Of a DNA stretch of 64,000 bases, positions 1 to 9,700 are shown in pieces. Within the stretch, counting starts at the first letter, position 1. Every line of letters starts with the position of its first letter. Made by a program: the position numbers and the translations under genes. The notes beneath the pieces are model-generated. The model had not been told where the DNA came from and did not search any database. It saw nothing but the letters and a program-made list of their open reading frames with translations. Origin of the DNA: Heterotrichella gracilis (lineage: Eukaryota; Sar; Xanthophyceae; Tribonematales; Xanthonemataceae); contig JAULBX010013319.1 of the NCBI GenBank assembly GCA_032358255.1, positions 35,893 through 99,892 of the forward strand. The letters are read 5' to 3'.

Positions 1-127
1 CATTCTATACCACACCACCCCCTCGGCAGAGTCTGCTCCCTACCCAACAATAGCAAGCTGTGCCAAACCAAAACCCTAGATAGGTCACAGCCTCGCAAAT
101 TTCAGCGTCCAAATCCATGCAGGCTGC

Positions 128-2948
128 TCACAGCAGGGCTGCGATGTCCTTCTCAATATCTGCTGGTGTGGTGGTGGATGGGTACCTACGTGCGGAGAAG
201 GGTTTAGGTTTTAGGATTTAGGGTTTCATGTGGTGGTGGGTGGGCACCTACAGCCGGCTAGGTATCATCACTCTCATTGCAGTGACAGGAAACTGCAGCG
301 GGCAGTAACATTCTGACTACATTGCCGCATAAAGTGCAAGGCAGTTTAGGGTTTACTCCTGCGCTGCTGCCAAAGCTGCAACATGCCCGGCTGCTCTGCT
401 TTTGCCGATACGCCTCTTGACCACATTGCCTGCTTTGTCCACCTGGAATTTGCTTTCACGGCTTGTGACTTAGGGTTTATGATTTAGGGTTTACATATTA
501 GGGTTTATGACTTAGGGTTTAGGGTTTTGGTTCCTCACCAGATACGCCTCTTGACCACATTGCCTCCCTTGTCCACCAGGAACTTGTTTCATAGCTTGTG
601 ACTAGGGTTTATGACTTAGGGTTTAGGGTTTTGGTTNNNNNNNNNNNNNNNNNNNNNNNNNNNNNNNNNNNNNNNNNNNNNNNNNNNNNNNNNNNNNNNN
701 NNNNNNNNNNNNNNNNNNNNNNNNNNNNNNNNNNNNTATGACTTAGGGTTTAGGGTTTTGGTTCCTCACCTCTTGACCACGTTGCCTTCCTTGTCCACCA
801 GGAACTTGTTTCACAGCTTGTGCCTTAGGATTTATGACTTAGGGTTTAAGGTTTTGGTTCCTCACCTCTTGACCACATTGCCTTCCTTGTCAACCAGGAA
901 CTTTGTGAAGTTCCACTTGATGTCGTTGGTCAGCAGGCCACCCGCCTTGTTCTTAAGGTACTCAAACACAGGCTCGGCTGCAGAAAAGAAAGGGATTGTT
1001 TTTGTAAAACAGGTAGAAAAATGGAAGTACGCAGCATGGACGTCAGGTAGTCAAATAGAGGCTAAGAAAAAATGGTTTCTGCTGCATACGAGCCACTCAT
1101 GCCAACACCCTAAACCCTAACCTTCAGGTACTCAGACACAGGCTCAGCTACAAACAGATCCATGTGCACATAAGCAAACCAACATGCATATACGAGGTCA
1201 CATGCAAGCTCCTGCAAGCTGTGGGGTATGCACCGTTGCTGTCCCACCACATGCACGCCTTGACCACAGACTTCCTTCAATTATGTACGTGCCCAATGCA
1301 TATTGCCTTGACCACAGACTTCCTTCAGTTATGCGCGTGACCATTGCATAGTGCCTTGCAAGAATCGGCAGCCTGATACCAGCAAGTTCATGGCTCTACC
1401 AGGTGTACAAGGGTCAATCCACCGCCCGTGCAAGCTGCATGATTTACCACTGCCACGTGTATTCACATATAGCCTTTGCTGGCGATGGCTGACCCTAAAC
1501 CCCAAAACCCTAGAATAAAACTCACCGCTGCCGCCGTTCACGTCCAGCTTTGCCGTCAGTGGAAACTTGGCCCCCAGCTTCTGTGCAATCCAAACCTTGA
1601 CCCTAAAACATCTCCTGTGCACAGGCCTTGACGTCCCTGTTGCTCCCAGCCTCCTTTTGTGCAAAGAAGTTGGTGTCCCTAACAGCAAACCCTAGAACCC
1701 TACTCCTGAAACCCTGTGCTTACCGCTGCCGCCATTCACGTCCAGCTTTGCTGTCAGTGGGAACGTGGCCCCCATCTTCTGCGCAAAGGACTTGATGTCC
1801 CTGTTGCTGCCTGGCTCCTGGGCGCCAAACTGGTTGCAGGGCGCACCCAGCACCACCAGGCCCTTGTTGTTGTAGGTGTTGTACAACTGAGCCAGGCCCT
1901 GTGGGATTCAAACCACGCGATTACAAGATGAGAGGATAGCGAGAAAGAGGCAAGCCAGATGGGCGCGGCGTGCCCAGGATGCTACGGTAGAGTGTGCGGC
2001 AATAGCTGGGGTCAGGTGTATGCCAGGGCGCACCAAGCACTACTAGGTCCTTGTTGTTGTAGGTGTTGTACATTTGAGCCAGACCCTGTGGAGCCAAGCC
2101 AAGCGATTATAAGGATAACGTTGTAAGAATAACAATAACAATGACTTTCATATTGAAGAGCACCCGCCGCGGCAACATGCCGGGGCCAAATGCTTAAACA
2201 GCCCTGGGATGACTTGGTAGAATGATTCCAGATGGGCGCAGCATGCCCAGGATACTAGGAACTGTATAGGGTGCGGCAGTGGCTGGGATCAGGCGGGTGT
2301 CAGGGTGCACCCAGCAGCACCAGCCCCTTGCTGTTCTAGGTGTTGTGCAACTGAGCCTGAGCCTGTTGAGTGATGTCTACGTTCCTCCTGGTTTAAGCCA
2401 CTTCTTCACCGAGTAAGGGTGCACTTAGGTACTTAGGCTCCCCAGTACTGCGTGCACAGTGTGGGTGGTCCTTGGGTGCAGGAGGGTGGGTTGGGCCCTC
2501 CAACTAGCAAGGCCTGCTTTGAGACCTCAAGGCTATGCACTGAGCCTCAAACTGTGTAAAGAACCCATAGCAACCCCTTACTGACCTTGTACTGAGGCGT
2601 GAAGCCACACTGCGAGGCCACGTTCACCACCAGGACCACCTTGTTCTTGAACTGCTCAGTCTTGAGCGTCTTGCCATCGATGTCCTTGACAGCAAAGTCG
2701 TAGAACGTCTTGGGCTCCGAGCTTGCGTTGGCAGTCCCGAAGAAAGCCATCGTCTGCACGTGGCTCCTGCTGAGCTTAGCTGGAGTAGCAGACTTGGTGA
2801 AGGCAAGGCGTGGTGACGCCCTGCCGATGGCAGCTACCGAGCAGAGTGACCTCGCTGGCGAGGCTACCGAGCTGCCCACGTGGCTCCTGGTGCTGCACAA
2901 GCGGGTTGAGGCCACAACTGTGCCCAGGCGGACGTTCACGGTCTGCAT
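128..2948 (-). CDS. GPX: Glutathione peroxidase-like (thioredoxin-type) peroxidase, probably plastid-targeted
   Basis: Four exons on the minus strand: 2948-2586, 1898-1724, 977-866, 185-128. All junctions are GT..AG and phase-consistent, giving 235 aa. The enzyme reduces H2O2 and lipid hydroperoxides. Visible family motifs are NVASQCGFT with the peroxidatic Cys (codon TGT, so not selenocysteine), the second Cys in GAPCNQFG, the Gln/Glu of AQEPGS and the Trp of KWNFTKF. Those two Cys fit the plant and algal class that uses thioredoxin rather than glutathione; this is family knowledge, not shown here. About 80 residues rich in Ser, Arg and Ala precede the domain and resemble a chloroplast transit peptide. 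I chose the Met at 2948. An in-frame upstream Met at 3017 would add 23 residues. The third intron contains the assembly gap and several decayed copies of exon 3; the second holds copies of exon 2. Confidence 0.93.
403..812 (-). repeat. Ghost copies of GPX exon 3 (donor end) with TTTAGGG tracts
   Basis: Three partial copies of the 3' end of GPX exon 3 with its donor region (source 866-977) occur near 410-452, 540-580 and 764-806. Each encodes decayed versions of the segment ending in NVVKR. They are separated by tracts reading ttagggtttatgacttagggtttagggttttgg. The gap at 637-736 falls within the array. Confidence 0.85.
637..736. other. Assembly gap (100 N)
   Basis: Exactly 100 undetermined bases, the usual placeholder for a gap of unknown size. 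It lies inside an array of TTTAGGG-like tracts and copies of GPX exon 3, which probably caused the break in assembly. The true distance across it is unknown. Confidence 0.98.
1526..1690 (-). repeat. Ghost copy of GPX exon 2
   Basis: This decayed copy of exon 2 (source 1724-1898) shares the [14 protein letters not shown] end and its donor, then diverges, with many substitutions in the middle and no intact open frame. It lies just 3' of the true exon in the sense of transcription. Confidence 0.85.
2015..2365 (-). repeat. Two ghost copies of GPX exon 2 (acceptor end)
   Basis: Near 2025-2092 and 2297-2362 are copies of the 5' part of exon 2 with its acceptor, encoding degraded [19 protein letters not shown]. 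The second copy carries an in-frame stop. The flanks also share the phrase about 'gatgggcgcggcatgcccaggat', so the duplicated unit included intron sequence. Confidence 0.8.
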
Positions 2949-3769
2949 CGTCGCGTTTGAGGGCCTTGAAGGGAAGCCTAGCGCCTGTACCACCAACACC
3001 ACACACCTCAACACCACCCACCAGTAAACCCGGCGACGTTCTCTGCAAGTCGGACTTATATATGTTGAATATGCATAGATTAGTATAGGTATTTATGGGC
3101 GATGAGTGCGTCTACAGTCATCGACGGCTTGGGTGCACAAATGCATTGCAACACATTGTGGCTAGGTTGGGCATGGCACCCACATTGCCCGATGCTTACC
3201 TTCTTTTGCGATCTTCTCTTGCAGGGAACAGTTAGATCACCTAGCGTTGAGTGAAGGACTCCTCCTTACGTTCAGTTGTGCACTTTATACCGCCCTGTGT
3301 GCGTTTATCACTGAACTTTCGACAGCCACTCGATTCTTGGGACACACCCCTTCCCCGGTCGACACCTGGCAACGTTGGATGCATATGTGCGATGAGTGTT
3401 GTGGAAGTTTTGGGTTTTAGAGCCTCCAAGTACTCTTTTGAAGCTAAGCACACTTTCGCCGTTTCTGTTTTTGGCCGCATCGCTCGTTTGATATTTCTGG
3501 CTGGCATTTGCTTGCATGCCATTCTGCCCACCTGGGTTCGACGACTGCCAAACCCACAAAAGATAGATAAGGCTGTAGCTATGTGACTTGAGCGTTGATC
3601 TGGGTTTTCGCAGCCGGCGTGGCTGTGCGCGTGTCAGGTTGCGATCCCGCACACAGGAGCACCATGGGGGACAATGACAGGTCAGCATGCACAGCAGCGA
3701 ACCACACGACCTGTGTTCCATCACCCTCCCCCACTCACATTCCACCTGATCCACGCGCACAGGGCCAAC
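2949..3769. promoter_or_regulatory. Divergent intergenic region between GPX and MRE11
   Basis: About 820 bases separate the two divergent start codons, so both promoters and 5' leaders should lie here. I see no recognisable element or convincing additional gene. Short open frames at 3251-3586 and 3308-3802 have no family-like features. Confidence 0.5.
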
Positions 3770-6700
3770 ATGTTTCGGATACTTATCGCCACAGACAACC
3801 ACCTGGTAAGCCCCAAAACGCTGTAACGTCGTGCCCCATCAAAATGGGGTCTCGACGGATGCCTTTTTGGCCCACAATCTTGACCACCGTTGCGCACCCA
3901 AACCCGCAGGGCGTGTGGGAAAGGGACGAGATCCGAAAGGACGACTCCTTCGTCACGTTCGAGGAGGTGTTCAACCTTGCCAGGGCACAGGACGTGGACT
4001 TCGTACTCCTGGGCGGGGACCTGTTCCATGACAATAAGCCATCGCGCTCCACCCTGGTCCGAACGGTGGACATCCTCACCAAGTACTGCCTTGGGGATCG
4101 TCCCGTGCCTTTCAAGATACTCAGCGATCAAGCCCAGAACTTTGTTAGCGGGTGGGATCTGCGCGCCACATCTTGTACTATATGCATGCATTGTGCGCCC
4201 CACTGTCCCACCCGTTACAAGTTTGTCATCAGTATCCAGCGCAATTGTTTTGTTAACCAAATGCAAGGCTGAGACTGTATAGCCCCTTCTGTGCTGGCAC
4301 ACTGAGTGCCACTACCCAATCACACAACTCTATGAAGGGCGGTTCAAACCAACACTGTCCGCGGATTTTGCGAACGAAGGGAGTGCCATTGGCCGATATT
4401 GGTGGATGCGTCCCCTTGGCGCATACATGCACCCATAGGTGTATCTTTTCACTTCGGACCGAATGAGTCCAAAGGGTGTTAGGGTTTAGGGTTTTAGGGT
4501 TGCGTGGGCTCCATCCTTGCTCATCGCACACCTCCCCATTTCAGGCGCGTCAACTTTGAGAACCCCAACTACAACATCGGCCTCCCCGTGTTCACCATCC
4601 ACGGGAACCACGATGACCCAGCGGGATCCCACAACCTGTCAGCAGTCGACATACTGTCCACATGCAACCTGCTCAATTACTTTGGCAAAGCGGTGAGGTT
4701 CGAAACCCTACCAAGTTCCCCTTTGTCGCCACCTGCTGCTTGGCTGCTGTGCCATTGCGATACCATATGTGATGACAACTGGCGTCTCCTGATTGGTGTA
4801 AAATACAACAAAAACAGCCGTACATGTAACGTGAAAATCCCTCGCAACCGCCTCACAACCTGTCAGCAGTCACCATTCTGTCCACCTGCAACCTGCTCAA
4901 TTACTTCGGCAAAGCGGTGCGATTCCACCACTTCATCGCCTTTCTTTGATCACTAGCGCTTAATGCCTTCCCTTGCTTCATGCCCTATCGCTTGCCTCCC
5001 ATCGATCCCGCCAATGATCACTACTTCTTAAGTGCCTTACGTGTGTGTGGCGTGCAGGCGCTGGAAGGGTCTGGCATCGGCAAAGTCAGGATAAGCCCTG
5101 TGCTCCTACAAAAGGTATTCTGCAGCCATCCATGAATGTGCACTATCCCCAAATGCATGCCAAGGGTTAGCACTATCCAGTTCATGCCACTCAGGGATGC
5201 TGCCCCTGTCCCAGCGTGTCGTCCATGGTCGTTCTGAGCCGCGACGGGTACATTATTATCCTATTGTAATATATTATGCCACCCACTGCCCGCGCCACAA
5301 TTTTGCATTGCCAGCTACCCATGCATGGGACTTAATGCACCACACTCATACCCACACCACCCAATGACCCATCGGCAGGCAAAACATTGGCATCCTGACT
5401 CCCAGGACCAAGCATGTGACCATCCCAGGGATCTCTTGTCTTTTCTTAATCTGGCACACCTAATGTGGTCATCCCAGGGATACACCAAGATCTGCCTGTA
5501 TGGACTTGGCAACATCAGGGATGAGCGACTGGCGCGCATGTTTCAAACGCCAGGCTGCGTGGAATGGTGAGTCAAACCCTAAACCCTTGCCCAGGGCCGT
5601 ATAAACCCAGGTAACAGCACGTATGCCCTGGATGAGTACACAAAAAGAGGGGGGAAATTAAAAGAGGGGACAAGGTTTGCCTGGAAGACAGCCCCGACCA
5701 TTTGATCAATTCATTATCACTGCAGGGTGCCTTCAAGAACAGCTCCTGACTACTAAATATCTCAATCTAATCAATTGATTGATTATTGTTTACCACTGCA
5801 GGGTACACCCCAAGAACCACTCCGATTGCTAACTAATTGATCAAATCATTACCTTCGCAGGGTGCGCCCCGAGAACAGCTCCGATTTCCCGCTGGACGAG
5901 TGGTTCAACATCTTTGTCCTCCACCAGAACCGGGTGGCGCACCAGCAGAACGCCAAGAACTGCATCCGGGAGAGCTACCTGGCCAAGTTCCTTGACTTTG
6001 TGGTGTGGGGCCACGAGCACGAGTGCCTGGCGGATCCAGTGGTGGGTGGTATGGTGTGGGTGTGGGTGTGGATGTGGCTGTGGCTGTGGCTGTGGGGGGG
6101 TTACAGGGGCATGTGCACGAGTGCCTGGCGGATCCAGTGGTGGGTGGTGGTTGTGGTGGTGGTTGTGGTGGCGTGGTGGTGGTGGGGGGGGATGCAGGGG
6201 CATGTGCCTGTCAAACTGTGGGTGTGGTTGGGGGTGGGGGTGGGGATGTGGTTGGGGGTGGGGTGGAGATCGACATTGTGATGTAAAACCATGCCATGAC
6301 AATTTGGCATGGCCTTATGATCGAAGTGCCTGGCGGGTGTGGGGTTGGGGTTGCAATGGTTACAGTTACGGTTTGCATATGTGTCACTTCCTCCACAGGA
6401 GTGCTCCGTGGTCGACCCCAGCTGCCCCTTCTCCATCATCCAGCCTGGGTGTAGTGTAGCCACAGCCCTGTCTGAGGGCGAGGCCAAGCGCAAGAATTTG
6501 GTGATGCTAGAAGTAATTAGGAATATTAGCCCCCACACTACTCTAACCCCAGCAAGAAAAATGCACAAAAGGCCAACTAGAAATCCCTCTTTTTTACTAT
6601 TATGCAGGAGTGCTCCGACCCCAGCTGCCCCTTCTCCATCATCCAGCCCGGCTCAAGCGTGGCCACCGCCCTGTCGGAGGGCGAGGCCAAGCGCAAAAAC

Positions 6701-9700
6701 GTGGTGATGCTGGAGGTGATGGGCGACAAGTGGCGCTGCGTGACGCTGCCGCTGACCAGCGTGCGGCCCTTTGAGTATGACAGCGTGGCGCTGGGGGAGC
6801 AGCATGAGCTGCAGCCGGAGGATGCAGAGGTAAGCGGGGGAGTAGTGTGCAGTGGGTAGGAATTTTACTGTGGTAATTTGAAGTGTCCTTGTTGGGTGTG
6901 TTTTTGAGGCAATTGGGCGATGGATTGTGTTTGTGGGGCGGCTTTTGGGATCAGGGTTTAGTTGGGGTGTTTCGGGGTGGTTTTGAGGTGCGGGTGGGAT
7001 GCATTTTGGCATGTAACGCTGCATTTCACCCCACATCGGCATATGTCAGAAATAATATGTGCTTCCCCAGGGGGTCACCGATTTCCTGGAGACCAAGGTG
7101 GAAGGCATGATTAGGCGAGCGGGGGGGTCAAACCCGGGAGCCCCCCCTGGACAAGCGCCCATGCTGCCACTCATCAGGCTCAAAGTGGACTACACAGGCG
7201 AGTCACAACCCTAATCCTAAACCCTAAATTCATACCTGTTGCCGTTCACCAGGCTAGTTTTGAGTTCAAACCCTAAAGGGTTTGATTGTCCAGGACTGGG
7301 ATCTGGGGAGTAGAGCCCTGGGGATGGGTTTGGCGTTTCTGCCCTTGCAAATTTTCTTCCCTTTCCTCCCTTAGAACCCAGCAACCAAATTGCTTCAAAA
7401 CTTATAATTTGATACGTATCATTCCTATCCCCCCTCCCAGGCTTCTCCACCATTAATGCGCAGCGATTTGGGCAGCGCTTTGTGGGCAAGGTGGCTAACC
7501 CCACTGACATACTGCTGTGGCAGAAGGCAGCGGCGCGCAAAGCCAAGGTGGGGGTGCAGGGTTTAGGGTTTGGGTGTGGGTTGGGGGTTTAGGGATTAGG
7601 GTTTGCGGAAACGGTGGCCAACCCCACTGACATTGCTGTGGCAGAAGGCAGCGGGCGCGCAAGGCCAAGGTGCGTATGATTTTGGGTTGTGTTTTTCATG
7701 CTTCCAGAAATTGGGCACCTGCACCTGAGTAGGAACCCTGCATTACACGCCTTGTTATTTTCCCTTCCATTCCCTGTTCTGTTTTTCATTGTTGACCGAG
7801 GCCCCCAGGGGGATGTTCCCGGGGAGGCTGATCAGCTGATTGAAGCTTTGGACAAATTCAAGATTGAGGACTTCATCAACAAGCATTTGCAACCAATGTT
7901 TTTTAAATATCCACCCGTGCACATCCATGTGCCGTTTGCTCCCAAGTTTAAACACCTCCCATTTTTTTCCTTCATTTTTTCCGTCTTTTTTGCAGCCCGA
8001 GGCCCCCATGGGGACGGTCCCCGGGGAGCTGATCCGCCCCGAAGCGCTGGATGAGTCCAAGATTGAGGACCTGATCGCGCAGCACCTGCACCAGAACCTG
8101 GAGATCCTTCCAGAAAACGAGCTGGGTACCGCGCTGCATAACTTTGTGGAGAAGGACGACAAGCAAGCCCTGGCCACATGCGTGCAAGGTACGGTCCCAT
8201 TCACTCAAAGCTCGAATACTTTTTGTGTATCCAAAATGAAAGGACTTGATAGCACATCACCTGCACGGGAATGTGAAACGTTGCCAATAGATGAGCTGGG
8301 CACCGCGCTGCATCATGTTATGAAGAAGGACGACAAGCAAGCACTGGCCACATGAGTGCAAGGTGAAGGCTGACAGTAACCAAGATGGAACCGCAACTTC
8401 ATGAAACAAAATTGATAATGAATGAGTATGCAATCGAGGACTTGATGCGCAACATCTGCACCAGAATTAGGGATTCTGCTGATGAGTCCATGTTACAGGT
8501 ATTCTGAAGGGAAGCGCACAACCTAACACCCTACACGCCAAACCCTAAAACCAGGCACTGCCCTAACAGGAATCCTGAATGCAACTTGACATCTTCAATA
8601 AATTTTTGTCCCCCTTGTATACAGGCATTCTGAAGGAGACCCAGGAGGCTGCTGGAGCTGACGAGCGCACCCAGGCCATTGAGCCAATGGGCTACACATA
8701 ATTGTTATGTGGCTTTTGGCTTTTTAACCTTTTTGGGTTCAGTGAGATGCAAGAGGCAGCATGTATATGCAACTTGTTGTCCCCATTTTATACAGGCATC
8801 CTGAAGGAAACTCAGGAGGCCGCTGGAGCTGACGAGCGCACCCAGGTCATTGAGCGGGAGGACGATGTGGGCACAGTGTTGAGTTCGCACCTGCAACAGA
8901 GGAAGGCGCAGCAGGTGGGTGGGGGCTGGCTGTGGTGGTGGCGTGGTGGTGGTGGTGGTGGTAGTGGGGATGGTGGTGGAGTGGGTGTTGGGTGGGGGGG
9001 GTACGCTACGCCAGCGTAACATAAATGAAGGGAGGAGATCAGAAGAATACACGACGTTGGCACTGTTCTCAACTCACACCTGCAGCAGAGGGCGGCGCAG
9101 CAGGTGAGTGGTGGTGGTGGTGGTGGTGGTGATGGTGGTGGTTGTGGGTGGTGGCGGCGTTGATGGTGGTGGTGGTGGTGGTGGTGGTGGTGGTGGGTGG
9201 TGGCTCGGAGGCGATGGAGTGGGTGTTGGTGCCGGGACGATACCTTAGTCCAACGGAAATGGTAGAAAATGTGATGTGGGGACTGTGCTTAGGTCGCACC
9301 TGCTGCAGAGGTGGAGGGTGCAGCAGGTGGGTGGCGGTGGCGATGGGGGTGATGACAGGTGGTGGTGTAGGGGGAGCCTGCAGGGGGAGAAATTGCTCGC
9401 TCTACCACCGCGCCTATCCAAGGACAGGCTGCGCAGTTACTCATGTGTCTCATTCAACATTTCTGTAGGATGTCCAGGCCGCCATGCGGCGCGCTCAAGA
9501 CATCAATCTGTCTGAGGTGGCGCCCTCTGACATGGCAGGGGGGGAGAGCATGGAGATGGATGGGGAGGGACCATCCACCTCGCACACGCCGGCAGCTGGT
9601 GCGGTTGTGGTGGTGGTGGTGGTGGGTTGTGGGGGTGGATGATGGGGAGGGACCATCCATATGCACACACTTGCAGGTACGGTGGATTGTAGTGGTGATG

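Noticed and set aside
2586-2640. Selenocysteine glutathione peroxidase
   Set aside because: The peroxidatic residue is encoded by TGT, an ordinary Cys codon, so no recoding is needed.
6005-6302. Long open frames through the GTGGTG-rich part of MRE11 intron 6 (Trp/Gly/Val- or His/Pro-rich)
   Set aside because: They are simple-sequence translations on both strands and lie between two phase-consistent MRE11 exons.
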